In this document: piece after piece, positions 23,678 through 31,821 of the stretch
Position numbering within the stretch: the first letter of the stretch is position 1
How the letters are laid out: the number at the start of each line of letters is the position of its first letter
NCBI RefSeq assembly: GCF_030062155.1
Contig: NZ_CP118267.1
Coordinates: 186,001-250,000, forward strand
DNA length: 64,000 nucleotides
Source: Pantoea sp. Lij88
GTDB lineage: Bacteria; Pseudomonadota; Gammaproteobacteria; Enterobacterales; Enterobacteriaceae
Direction of reading: 5' to 3'
Position numbers and translations under genes: made by a program
The notes under the pieces: model-generated
What the model was told of the DNA's origin: nothing
Databases searched by the model: none
Seen by the model: the letters and a program-made list of their open reading frames with translations, nothing else

Positions 23678-24080
23678 TATTGTATTCCTATCTATGAAGC
23701 TGGTTCATTCTGATTAGATGAAAAAAGATTTTTTGTCCCCGACGAGGCTCACCTCATGGTTAATTTTCGGCTGGCATAATCGCAAGACCCTGAGCCTGCA
23801 GTGGCCTCAGCGTAAGACGTGCAGCCGCTTTTTTCACCGCGGGGACAGATAAGGATTATAACGTTATCATTAAACCTGACACGGGACACAACCGTGACGA
23901 CAGACGTGATGGGCATTAAGCAAAGACCTGTGTCCGCCAGCATAAGGCGGGGGAAGACTCAATCAAATGCCTCATCTTTCCGCTTTGTTCTGCCCTGTAT
24001 CAGTCAGACTGCATGATGGTGTTCACATGCACGCTCATGGTTTTATGATAACTTTTTAATGCTCAAAATATGGATATTGC
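23678..24080. other. 400-bp region without a supported gene
   Basis: A 44-codon open frame from ATG 23718 has a poor ribosome site and unlike composition, so it is not called. The stretch probably carries the promoter for the secreted protein at 24081. Confidence 0.3.
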
Positions 24081-24461
24081 ATGCTTAAATCCACGCTGTT
24101 TCTCGCTGCTCTTCTCTTTCCTGTAGCCTCTGTCGCAGAGCCCGGTAGTTTTATATTTGAAGTAAATGGCACAAAGGAGACATACTCACCAGAATGCATA
24201 AAATCAATAAGTTACGTGGATAGTGATGAGATGAGTTCTGAGAATGTAAATTTCTCCCTAAGTGATGACTGTGGAAAAATGCTCAATGTAACGACAAAGC
24301 AGAACATTGGTAAGAAGCTGTCTATCTATTACAAAGGCAATCTGCTATCCAGCGCGAATATTGTCTCCGTACTCAGGAATACTATCAGAATCTCCGGTAA
24401 AGAGATGCCACGAATAGTTTTGATGCAGCTTCTTTATGACTATGGGGTTAAGCATAATTAG
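24081..24461 (+). CDS. small secreted protein with a SecD-head-like motif
   Basis: A 126-residue exported protein (signal peptide about 1-19, ending VASVAEP). The second half, NIGKKLSIYYKGNLLSSANIVSVLRNTIRISGK, resembles the head subdomain of SecD (P1 head), where a similar G-K-x-x-A-I-x-x-x-G-x-x-x-S-A-P pattern occurs. Two Cys may form a disulfide. Function unknown. Its last 13 codons and following bases recur as a decayed copy near 35383-35430. Confidence 0.6.
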   Translation: MLKSTLFLAALLFPVASVAEPGSFIFEVNGTKETYSPECIKSISYVDSDEMSSENVNFSLSDDCGKMLNVTTKQNIGKKLSIYYKGNLLSSANIVSVLRNTIRISGKEMPRIVLMQLLYDYGVKHN

Positions 24462-24597
24462 TGGAAAGATAGAGGATTTAAGCATGGACGAACGCGACAG
24501 GATTAACTTAGATTCAGTCGTGTAATAAGTATTACGGGCGCTTTGGGCTGCAGTATCCGGGCGGCACTGGCACGAATGATCACAAGGAGAAAAAACG

Positions 24598-24927
24598 GTG
24601 AGGTGGATTTTTTTATCTGGAATGTTATTTTCCATGACAGTAGTAGCGGAGGACCGGTCATTCGAGACGCCAGAGGTGAAATGCCTGAATGACCACACCA
24701 TCCCACTCATAAAGTCGGAAATTCCGCCTAAAGAAATTGTTGATAAGGCCTATCTAACCTGCAGGCCAGAACTGGATGAATGGAAGAAGTCGCTGGAATC
24801 GTTGCCTGATGAAACGAAGCAGCACATGCGCAAAGAGCTTTATGACTTCTACATCAGGATGATTGAAAAACGACGAAATTATGAACTCAGTAAAGCTGCA
24901 AAAGCTTTTCATCGAGACAATCTTTAA
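24598..24927 (+). CDS. small secreted hypothetical protein
   Basis: A 109-residue protein starting at GTG (24598) after AAGGAGAAAAAAC. The N-terminus MRWIFLSGMLFSMTVVAEDR is a short signal peptide. The mature part is charged and helical with two Cys (VKCLNDH, LTCRPELDEWKKSLESLPDE), so probably periplasmic with a disulfide. No family is recognised. It follows the 24081 gene by 136 bp. Confidence 0.55.
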   Translation: MRWIFLSGMLFSMTVVAEDRSFETPEVKCLNDHTIPLIKSEIPPKEIVDKAYLTCRPELDEWKKSLESLPDETKQHMRKELYDFYIRMIEKRRNYELSKAAKAFHRDNL

Positions 24928-25011
24928 CGTCTCCGCGACTTAGGTCCTGAGATCATTGATCGATGCCGTTTCCACGGAAATCAGACCTGATTTTACATAA
25001 GGAGGTTGAAA

Positions 25012-25149
25012 ATAGCTTACAGACCGAGAACGTGTCCCTTCTGCAATTTCTGGGGACCACGTAAGCACCCTGATGGCAAATTTTCCTGCGATATGTGCGG
25101 GCTTGAATGGAAGCCAGAACAGGATAAACGCGAAAAAGATAAACAATGA
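25012..25149 (+). CDS. zinc-ribbon small protein with apparent ATA start
   Basis: An open frame encodes a 45-residue protein with CPFCNFWGP and CDMCGLEWKPEQ, two Cys-x2-Cys knuckles of a zinc ribbon, then a Lys-rich tail (EQDKREKDKQ). No ATG is available. AAGGAGG (24999-25005) stands six bases before ATA (25012-25014), ideal spacing; a TTG at 25006 would touch the ribosome site. The decayed copy at 36917 also has ATA at this place after AAGGAG. The gene ends two bases before a strong terminator. The start codon is an inference. Confidence 0.6.
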   Translation: MAYRPRTCPFCNFWGPRKHPDGKFSCDMCGLEWKPEQDKREKDKQ

Positions 25150-25150
25150 A

Positions 25151-25173
25151 ACCCCGCCTCTGCGGGGTTTTTT
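25151..25173 (+). terminator. intrinsic terminator after the zinc-ribbon gene
   Basis: ACCCCGC (25151-25157) and GCGGGGT (25162-25168) with a CTCT loop and six Ts. A related but weaker hairpin lies at 35492-35509 in the decayed copy. Confidence 0.9.
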
Positions 25174-25269
25174 AATGCCCGAAACTGGATTCAGATGTCA
25201 GTTCGTTCTGGCAAATCATCCATAGCACTGACAACCTGCGGGCCAGCTCATGGGTATGGGTGATCGGGC

Positions 25270-25599
25270 ATGTCCGAGGCAAACACCATGAAAGAGGTCT
25301 GGACAGAAATGGTGCATAATCCCAAAATTGATATTCAAACTCTCTTACAGATGCCGTATGTGAATCTGAACGAAGCTGCCATGCTGCTTCGCGTAGCACC
25401 GCAAACCATTCGCAAATGGGTATCAGTAAACGGGCGAACTCAGCGCCCCCACAATCCCGCGTTTCCGTTACCGGTGCGCCGCAGCCGTCTGACGTTTCGC
25501 ACCTGCGACATCATGCGCTATCACGAAGAGCGCGCCAACGCTGATACTGTCCCTTCACCACTAATCCACCCTGTAACACGCGCCCACCATAACGAATAG
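25270..25599 (+). CDS. excisionase-like HTH DNA-binding protein
   Basis: A 109-residue protein with a winged-HTH core of the Xis/MerR-like kind: MPYVNLNEAAMLLRVAPQTI then RKWVSVNG, followed by a basic segment (PVRRSRLTFRTCDIMRYHEER). Such proteins direct the integrase towards excision and can repress its promoter. An internal ATG (MKEVWTEM) is an alternative start. Its last 79 bases overlap the 3' end of the convergent integrase gene, so the two mRNAs are complementary there. Confidence 0.7.
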   Translation: MSEANTMKEVWTEMVHNPKIDIQTLLQMPYVNLNEAAMLLRVAPQTIRKWVSVNGRTQRPHNPAFPLPVRRSRLTFRTCDIMRYHEERANADTVPSPLIHPVTRAHHNE

Positions 25600-26759
25600 G
25601 CGCGACGCTGTTCTTCAATATACCCATAACGGTCGTACACCTGCCAGACACCTGGCAATTTATGCCCCAGCATTATTTCCGCAATATGTGGTTCGGTCAG
25701 ATCGGAAAGATTGGTGCGGGCTGTCCGGCGCAGATCATGTAATGTCCAGTGTTCCATTTCAATGCCGAAGTGGCGGTGTGCTGACCGCCTGATCCTCGGT
25801 GGAATATCGATCAGGGACGAACGTGCCTGGGGTGCATCATGTTTTATGTTTGCCATCGCAAAGCGGCTACGCGGTGACTGGTCAAATAGTTCCTTAAGCA
25901 TTTCCTCTGCTTCCGGAATGATAGGCCTTACCAGCGGCCTGCGCGTTCGCTTACCCGTTTTATAATGCGTTGGCGGAACTGACCATAATTTTTTTTCAAA
26001 ATCGAAATGAGCCTTTTCTGCATTTGAGAGTTCTCCCACCCGGCAACCAAACAGCAGGCACAACTTAGCCAGCAATTGAAACTTGGGGGCAAGCCTGCTG
26101 GCTTCCATTGCCCGGAAAATTGTCACGATTTCATTACCGGATAAAACACGATCGCGTGGTGTCAGTGTGATGCCTAAATCTGTGAGACGTAAATCCCTCA
26201 GCGGCGTGTTTTTTGTCAGCCGTCTGCGCACTGCCCAGTTATGGGCCTGCCTGGCATTCGTCAGCAATCGGATAGTTATAGCGGGTTTTTTACGCGCCAG
26301 GGGTTCCAGAACGTTTAGCCACATGTGTACAGGTGCATCCTCGTGGGGAACACTGCCTAAATGGGGGAAAACGTGTATTTCGAATGAACGCAAAACGTCA
26401 TGATGTTCAGGCTTATTTGCAGCTCCGTATTTTTCCAGCCATGTCCTGATCACCCCTTCAACAGTCAGTGCGGAAAAAGCGTCGTCACGTGCCTTGCGTT
26501 TCACTATGCGAGGATTACGGTTTTGTTCGAGCTCGCCACGCAGCCGGATGACCTCGTCCCGCGCCTCTTTTAAACTGGTCGCCGGGTATGTACCGATATC
26601 CACGCGCTCCCCTTTCCCATTCCATCGGTAACGGTACTGAAACGTGATCTTACCCTTGCAGGATACGCGGGCAGAAAGCCACTCACGATCGGTCTTGACC
26701 TGCACTTTTTCGTATTCTTTACCCAGCATCGCACGGAGGGCCGCATCTGATAGCGCCAT
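25521..26759 (-). CDS. tyrosine recombinase/integrase (P4-like, DUF4102 type)
   Basis: The start giving MALSDAALRAMLGKEY is preferred; an in-frame ATG 14 codons upstream adds an unlike hydrophobic tail. The 412-residue protein has an N-terminal DUF4102 arm-binding domain (to about 90), a core-binding SAM-like domain, and a catalytic domain with CRVGELSN (Arg), LHDLRRTARTNLSDL (His-x-x-Arg), a later GHK and the nucleophile region VYDRYGYIEEQRRAY. It integrates and excises the element. Paired TATGTACA motifs lie 22 bp upstream of its start. No tRNA gene is adjacent. Confidence 0.93.
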   Translation of the reverse strand: MALSDAALRAMLGKEYEKVQVKTDREWLSARVSCKGKITFQYRYRWNGKGERVDIGTYPATSLKEARDEVIRLRGELEQNRNPRIVKRKARDDAFSALTVEGVIRTWLEKYGAANKPEHHDVLRSFEIHVFPHLGSVPHEDAPVHMWLNVLEPLARKKPAITIRLLTNARQAHNWAVRRRLTKNTPLRDLRLTDLGITLTPRDRVLSGNEIVTIFRAMEASRLAPKFQLLAKLCLLFGCRVGELSNAEKAHFDFEKKLWSVPPTHYKTGKRTRRPLVRPIIPEAEEMLKELFDQSPRSRFAMANIKHDAPQARSSLIDIPPRIRRSAHRHFGIEMEHWTLHDLRRTARTNLSDLTEPHIAEIMLGHKLPGVWQVYDRYGYIEEQRRAYSLWWARVTGWISGEGTVSALARSS

Positions 26760-26780
26760 AAATCTTCTGAAGTGGAAAAT

Positions 26781-26800
26781 TATGTACACCAGTATGTACA
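26781..26800. repeat. paired TATGTACA motifs upstream of the integrase
   Basis: TATGTACA occurs at 26781-26788 and again at 26793-26800, a 12-bp period. An identical pair with the same period is found at 29452-29471. Such sites may be integrase arm sites, an autoregulatory operator, or part of an attachment site. Confidence 0.5.
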
Positions 26801-26968
26801 CAAAAAAGGGGGTAATAAAGGGAAAAATTGTGAATGCACAGGAACATTATAAACAGCTAATGACCGATTTTTTCAATTATTCCCTACTGATACAGGGATT
26901 CAGGTAAACAGTCGGGAATGAGCAGACACTGTCAGGAATAGTTACTGGCATATCTCAGGAATATGACC
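26801..26968. other. probable right border of the integrative element
   Basis: AT-rich DNA between the integrase promoter and the BhsA-like gene, where an attachment site would be expected. No perfect long direct repeat to the left side could be found by eye. CAGGAATAGT (26933-26942) matches 8771-8780, which is too short to be convincing. Confidence 0.35.
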
Positions 26969-27184
26969 ATGAAAAACGTAAAAGCACTTTCAATCGCCGC
27001 CATCGCTGCTCTTTCAATGATCTCTTTCGGCAGCTTTGCTGAGACCGTTTCTGTAACTTCCTCAACACTGGATGGTGCAGAATCGAAAATCGCTGCTCAG
27101 GCTCAGGAACAGGGCGCGCAGTACAAAATCACGGAAGCGAACACCAACAACCGTGTTCACATGACCGCAGAACTGTATAAATAA
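26969..27184 (+). CDS. DUF1471 periplasmic protein (YdgH/BhsA/McbA family)
   Basis: A 71-residue exported protein: signal peptide MKNVKALSIAAIAALSMISF to FAET, then the short DUF1471 domain ending RVHMTAELYK, as in BhsA (TLHGTAVIYK). The second ATG is taken because AGGA lies eight bases before it. Family members are small stress-induced proteins that affect outer-membrane permeability and biofilm. It is monocistronic, followed by a strong terminator, and probably the first gene outside the phage-like element. Confidence 0.88.
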   Translation: MKNVKALSIAAIAALSMISFGSFAETVSVTSSTLDGAESKIAAQAQEQGAQYKITEANTNNRVHMTAELYK

Positions 27185-27214
27185 CGGATGGTCGCAAACG
27201 GATTTGCCAGAAGA

Positions 27215-27239
27215 GGCTGCCCAATGGGCAGCCTTTTTT
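27215..27239 (+). terminator. intrinsic terminator after the DUF1471 gene
   Basis: GGCTGCCC (27215-27222), AAT loop, GGGCAGCC (27226-27233), then six Ts. Also a possible end for the convergent MFS gene. Confidence 0.92.
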
Positions 27240-27247
27240 GTGCCTGT

Positions 27248-28450
27248 TCAGGCAAGACGGGTGGCAGGCGAACTCCCGTTGCGCCACCATAAAATCAGCG
27301 CCGCCAGGGCTATCGCACCAAGTACCGCAAACGCGGTGCTGTAAGAATAACGAGCGGCGATCATGCCGGTCATGGCGGGACTCAGAGCCGCCCCTACGCC
27401 CTGCATCAGCATAACGACGCTCTGACCGGCATTTACGTGGCCGGTGCCCCGCATCAGGGTAACGATGTAGCCCGGTACTGCGACGCCCAGGATCCCGGCG
27501 GCAATACCGTCCAGCATCTGAACCGGAATGACGAAAATCGGCTCAGCGAAGCCTGCAGCGATCACCGCGCGCAGCGGTAAGATTATCAGGGCGACCATGA
27601 TAAACAGGCGATAGCCGTGCGTTTCAACACGTTTAGAGACCCACAGCGCGACCGGGATCATCACCAACTGGGAAATCACTACCGTTGCTGCAGCGAAAAG
27701 GCCCGGGCTGACTGCCGTCTGGCCCCCTGCAGAGGCGACGCGCATGCTCAGCATGGGCAGCAGCGCGGCGTTGGCAAGATGAAACAGCAGCAGCGTCACA
27801 CCCGCAATCATCAGCGCCGGATTTCGCATCAGCATCGATAAGTTCAGCGCGGGCTGCCGCTCTTCATTCTGTTCATACCCACGCGCCACGTCGTTATCGA
27901 TCTCATCACCGCGAATCGCCAGCGTGGCAAAAGCCGCGAAAACAGCCATCACCGTCATGAGGATAAAGACGGCACCCATTCCCCAGTACCAGGCCGCAAA
28001 ACCGGCCAGTAAGGCGGCAATGGTGTTGCCACCATGATTAAAAGCTTCATTGCGTCCCATCTGATGGTTAAAGCCGCGCTGTCCCGTCAGACCCAGGGTG
28101 ATCCCCGCCACGGTCGGGCCAATAAATGCCGCAGCAATGCCCGCCACAATTTGCGAGACCATCGCCGTCCAGGTCTGATTGCTGTACCACAGCAGCAGCG
28201 TGGCAACGGTAATCACCAGACAGCCCAGCAGCACAATCATTTTTTTATGGCGGGTTGCATCGGCGGCGATCCCGGCAGGCAGCGTGGCAAGTAATCCGGC
28301 GATCCCGCCACAGGTCATCACCAGACCAATTTCATCGGGTCGCCAGTGTCGCTCTGTGAGAAAAATCCCCAGAAAAGGCCCCAGTCCATCACGGACATCG
28401 GCCAGAAAAAAGCTCATTAAACAGAGCGCAAAGAGTGAACGCTGAGACAT
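27248..28450 (-). CDS. MFS transporter
   Basis: The ATG giving MSQRSLFALCLMSFFLADVR follows AGGGAAATAAC and is preferred to the one 27 codons upstream. The 400-residue protein has twelve hydrophobic segments and an MFS loop 2-3 motif (AGIAADATRHKKMIVLLG). The N-terminal FFLADVRDGLGPFLGIFL is typical of a group of putative drug or metabolite exporters. Substrate unknown. Monocistronic, with a common terminator zone to the DUF1471 gene downstream. Confidence 0.88.
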   Translation of the reverse strand: MSQRSLFALCLMSFFLADVRDGLGPFLGIFLTERHWRPDEIGLVMTCGGIAGLLATLPAGIAADATRHKKMIVLLGCLVITVATLLLWYSNQTWTAMVSQIVAGIAAAFIGPTVAGITLGLTGQRGFNHQMGRNEAFNHGGNTIAALLAGFAAWYWGMGAVFILMTVMAVFAAFATLAIRGDEIDNDVARGYEQNEERQPALNLSMLMRNPALMIAGVTLLLFHLANAALLPMLSMRVASAGGQTAVSPGLFAAATVVISQLVMIPVALWVSKRVETHGYRLFIMVALIILPLRAVIAAGFAEPIFVIPVQMLDGIAAGILGVAVPGYIVTLMRGTGHVNAGQSVVMLMQGVGAALSPAMTGMIAARYSYSTAFAVLGAIALAALILWWRNGSSPATRLA

Positions 28451-28555
28451 GTTATTTCCCTGGAAGTAAGTGTTAAAGGCAGTTGCGCTTCGGTTAACAG
28501 GGAAATTATGTGTTACAACCTGGAAAGTCACATTTCGTTATAGTAACAAAATGAA

Positions 28556-28589
28556 AAAGGCCACCCGTCACGAGGTACGGATGGCCTTT
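28556..28589 (-). terminator. terminator downstream of the nitroreductase gene
   Basis: AAAGGCCA (28556-28563) pairs with TGGCCTTT (28582-28589) and, after one mismatch, CCGT with ACGG (28565-28580). Ts flank it on both strands, so it can act both ways; it lies 27 bp past the nitroreductase stop. Confidence 0.85.
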
Positions 28590-28615
28590 GTTTTTCGCTC
28601 AGGAAAGCGTGCGGA

Positions 28616-29356
28616 TTATTTATCCGTGCCGAAACCCTGCTTCAGCAGTGCTGGCAGTACAGCCGGGAAGTAGATGTTTTTGTAGTAACCGCTGACGCTC
28701 TCGCTCCAGCTCTCACCGTCGTTACGACCGATGTTTTTCCAGTGCTGAACCATTTCTTCGTTGTAGGCCGCAATCTGCTGCTCCAGACCCTGGGTCTGAT
28801 ACGTCTCATCATGGCGGAACGTTGCCAGAGGCAGACGCGGTTTCTGATGAGCCGGTTCGTCAACGTGACCAATCACCACGCCCGCAATCGGGAAGGTCAT
28901 CGGCGGCAGTTCCAGCAGTGAAATCATCGCCTCTGGATCACGACGGATACCGCCAATCGGCACAATGCCCAGACCTTCTGCACGTGCAGCGGCCATTACC
29001 GATCCCAGCGCAATACCGATATCGGTAGCACCTGACACGATGCTCTCGATGCTCTGATGGGCAATCTGCTGCTGATCGACAGCGGCCATGCCCACCGCTG
29101 ATTTATGCATATCCAGCACAAAGGTGACAAACACCGGTGCTTTGGCAATCCACGGCTGACCGCCAGCGATGGCGGCGATCTCTGCGCGACGTCCTGCGTC
29201 ACGCGTAATCACGACAGAAACCTGCTGCGAGTTTACTGATGTTGGTGCGCGGTAAGCGGTGCTGAGGATACGATCCAGCACGGCTTCATCGACAGGTTGC
29301 TCAGTGAAACTGCGTTCACTTTTATGACTTGTAAAAATATTAATCAGTTCGCTCAT
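28616..29356 (-). CDS. NADPH-dependent nitroreductase (NfsA/NfrA family)
   Basis: The ATG giving MSELINIFTSHKSERSF was chosen (GAGG before it); 246 residues. Family marks are the N-terminal SHKSERSFTEQPV, YRAPTSVNSQQVSVVIT for FMN binding, the GIALGSVMAAARAEGLGIVP helix and IGGIRRDP. These dimeric FMN enzymes reduce nitroaromatics, quinones or flavin. It is followed by its own terminator and has no obvious operon partner. Confidence 0.92.
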   Translation of the reverse strand: MSELINIFTSHKSERSFTEQPVDEAVLDRILSTAYRAPTSVNSQQVSVVITRDAGRRAEIAAIAGGQPWIAKAPVFVTFVLDMHKSAVGMAAVDQQQIAHQSIESIVSGATDIGIALGSVMAAARAEGLGIVPIGGIRRDPEAMISLLELPPMTFPIAGVVIGHVDEPAHQKPRLPLATFRHDETYQTQGLEQQIAAYNEEMVQHWKNIGRNDGESWSESVSGYYKNIYFPAVLPALLKQGFGTDK

Positions 29357-29786
29357 GGTTCCTCCCATATAAAGGGCAACTATAACAGTACTGTGTCTCC
29401 ACGCTTAGTAAATGAAGGGGTTTGTAGCGGGATTTTGTAACTGTTTTTAATTATGTACATGTCTATGTACACTTTTGAAATCTATGGCGAAGCCACCGGA
29501 TTTGTAGTGCAGACCGTAACGGTTAATGTACCGCCAAAATGGTGGTAGTGATTTCACCCAGCACCCTTGGGTGTCGCCAGGCACTGGCGTAAGTGAACGG
29601 TCTGCCAGTGCGAAACCATAAGGCGTGTCGATGCATTCATGTTGGTCGGGTTTGGCATCATCATGCCATTCAGGATGACTGAGCTGCTTTTAATGCTGCT
29701 CAGGTCCGCTAAGAGCGAGAACCAGACGTTCTGCCTGCTGTAACAGATTCACATGTTATCCCGAACCAAATTGAGGTTGGGTGTAT
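29357..29786. other. 430-bp gap with a second TATGTACA pair
   Basis: TATGTACA lies at 29452-29459 and 29464-29471, the same pair as upstream of the integrase. A 29-codon frame starting at 29459 overlaps it but has no clear ribosome site. The rest has no supported gene and may be remnant mobile DNA. Confidence 0.4.
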
Positions 29787-30746
29787 TTACGTAGAATCAG
29801 CTATTTCGTCATCTGCTGGCGCTGATGGGGCTGTTTTCCTGTTCCCCACATTATTGATGTAACCCTGTAGGCCGGTTGCAAGAATATCGAATACCGTTTT
29901 ACACGCTTTGCTATGGCGCAAGTCCTCATGCATAACCAGCCACGTCTCAAGATGAAAGGCAAAGAAATCAGGCATCAATCTCTCAAGCGGAACAGGAGAA
30001 GCGGCCAGTTGAACCTGACACATCCCAATACCGGCACCTGCGCGAATAAGGTTCAGTTGCGCCACATCACTGTCAGTTCGCACGGTAAAGCGTTCCCGAC
30101 TTAACTGTGGGAAGTGTTTCAGGGCCTGTAAAATAAAGGGGGTCGTGTTATCAAAGCCCACCAGGGTATGGTTGAACAACGCGTCAATATTTTCCGGTGC
30201 GGCATGGCGTGCCAGATAGGACGAAGAGGCATGCAGGCCAATTTCAATACTGCCTAACCGCCGCGCAATCAGTTGTTCCTGCACTGGCATAGCCATGCGT
30301 ACCGCAATATCCGCTTCCCGGCTCAATAAATCCTGCATTCGGTTAGACAGCACCAGTTCAATGATCAGTCGCGGATAATCTTTTTTAATGCCAGCGATCA
30401 TCAGAGGCAGCACTTCTGTGCCAATAATTTCGCTGGCAGAAACGCGAACCACGCCATGCAAATCCGCTGTGGTCATACTAAAACTGGCTGCCGAACGCTC
30501 TATCATTTTGGCCGTGTTTTCCATCGCTTGCGCATGGCCCTGAATCGCAACTGCCGCATCCGTAGCCTGCAGGCCAGTCTGAGACCTTGTAAATAAAACC
30601 AGACCCAGGGCGGATTCGAGTGCAGCCACATGGCGCCCCGCTGTGGGCTGGGTAATCGCCAGCAGGCGGGCTGCCCCCGACAAGGAACCTTCTTTCATCA
30701 CTGCCAGGAAGGTTCGATACCATTCCCATGGAATATTTTGCTTCAT
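29787..30746 (-). CDS. LysR-family transcriptional regulator
   Basis: A 319-residue regulator with an HTH in EGSLSGAARLLAITQPTAGR and a periplasmic-binding-like effector domain. The ATG giving MKQNIPWEWYRTFLAV is used. The C-terminus is longer than usual, ending in a polar tail (RKTAPSAPADDEIADST). It is divergent from the epimerase gene at 30841, 94 bp away, which is its likely target. Confidence 0.9.
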   Translation of the reverse strand: MKQNIPWEWYRTFLAVMKEGSLSGAARLLAITQPTAGRHVAALESALGLVLFTRSQTGLQATDAAVAIQGHAQAMENTAKMIERSAASFSMTTADLHGVVRVSASEIIGTEVLPLMIAGIKKDYPRLIIELVLSNRMQDLLSREADIAVRMAMPVQEQLIARRLGSIEIGLHASSSYLARHAAPENIDALFNHTLVGFDNTTPFILQALKHFPQLSRERFTVRTDSDVAQLNLIRAGAGIGMCQVQLAASPVPLERLMPDFFAFHLETWLVMHEDLRHSKACKTVFDILATGLQGYINNVGNRKTAPSAPADDEIADST

Positions 30747-30840
30747 ACAAAAATGCATACCTGCTGTCTGATTTCATGCAATTACATTTAGCCCGGACTG
30801 GCTTTAGGATGTCAATCTGACATCCAGCAAAGGCAATTGA

Positions 30841-31821
30841 ATGAAAAGTAATAAGGTACTCATACTGGGCGCAACGGGTGGAATCGGCGGTGAAATCGCC
30901 CGTAAACTCATCCGCGAAAAATGGGACGTCTGTGCATTGCGCCGCAACGGACAGAAGAATCAACAGGATAGTGATATCAGATGGATACAGGGTGATGCGC
31001 TGAATGGTGAGCAAGTCATGGCCGCCGCGTCAGGGTGCAGTGTGATTGTTCATGCTGTTAATCCACCGGGTTATAGAAACTGGGAACAACAGGTTCTGCC
31101 AATGCTACAGAACACTATCCAGGCCGCAGAGCGGAATGGCGCGCTGATCATTTTCCCTGGTACTGTTTATAACTACGGGCCGGATGCCTTTCCACTCCTG
31201 CGGGAAAAATCCCCTCAAAATCCTGTTACCCGAAAAGGGGCAATACGGGTGCAAATGGAGAGGGCGCTGTTCGCCTGGACGCAGCGTGGCGGTAGAGTGC
31301 TGATTTTGCGGGCCGGTGACTTCTTTGGCCCTCAGGCTGGCAATAACTGGTTTTCGCAGGGGCTGATCAAACCAGGGCAGACTCCCCGCATAATCAGGAA
31401 TCCGGGCAAGCCGGGGACAGGCCACCAGTGGGCCTATCTGCCGGATGTCGCCGAAACGCTGATTGCGCTTTTAGCACGTCGGGAGCAACTTGACCCTTTT
31501 GCCTGTTTTCAGATGCGTGGGCACTGGGATGCCGATGGTACAGCGATGGCCGGAGCCATACAGCGTGTCGCGCAACTGGCGGGCATTCACGCGAAGGTGA
31601 CATCATTTCCCTGGTGGCTTATCACGGCAATGGCGCCTTTTAACACCACGATGTATGAAATGCTGGAAATGCGCTATTTATGGCAAAAGGCGATACAGAT
31701 GGACAATACAAAACTGATCGATTTTTTAGGCCATGAACCTCATACCCCGCTCATTGATGCTGTGCGCACCACTTTAATCGGTCAGGGCTGCATTAATCAG
31801 GCGATATTCACGCATTCATGA
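30841..31821 (+). CDS. NAD(P)-dependent epimerase/dehydratase family protein
   Basis: A 326-residue extended SDR. LGATGGIGGEIARKL gives the GxxGxxG Rossmann motif; a catalytic Tyr lies in FPGTVYNYGPDAF, but the normal Lys four residues later is absent (YNYGP), so activity may be atypical, as in other atypical SDRs. The C-terminal part has a hydrophobic FPWWLITAMAPF segment. Controlled probably by the divergent LysR regulator. Substrate unknown. Confidence 0.85.
   Translation: MKSNKVLILGATGGIGGEIARKLIREKWDVCALRRNGQKNQQDSDIRWIQGDALNGEQVMAAASGCSVIVHAVNPPGYRNWEQQVLPMLQNTIQAAERNGALIIFPGTVYNYGPDAFPLLREKSPQNPVTRKGAIRVQMERALFAWTQRGGRVLILRAGDFFGPQAGNNWFSQGLIKPGQTPRIIRNPGKPGTGHQWAYLPDVAETLIALLARREQLDPFACFQMRGHWDADGTAMAGAIQRVAQLAGIHAKVTSFPWWLITAMAPFNTTMYEMLEMRYLWQKAIQMDNTKLIDFLGHEPHTPLIDAVRTTLIGQGCINQAIFTHS

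Noticed and set aside
23718..23852. 44-codon frame starting MKKDFLSPTRL after the adhesin operon
   Set aside because: No good ribosome site and no coding-like composition; kept as non-coding.
8771..26942. CAGGAATAGT present at 8771-8780 and 26933-26942 as possible attachment core
   Set aside because: A ten-base match is expected by chance at this scale and the flanks do not agree.
29459..29548. 29-codon frame starting MSMYTFEIYG
   Set aside because: Too short, no clear ribosome site, and it begins within the TATGTACA pair.
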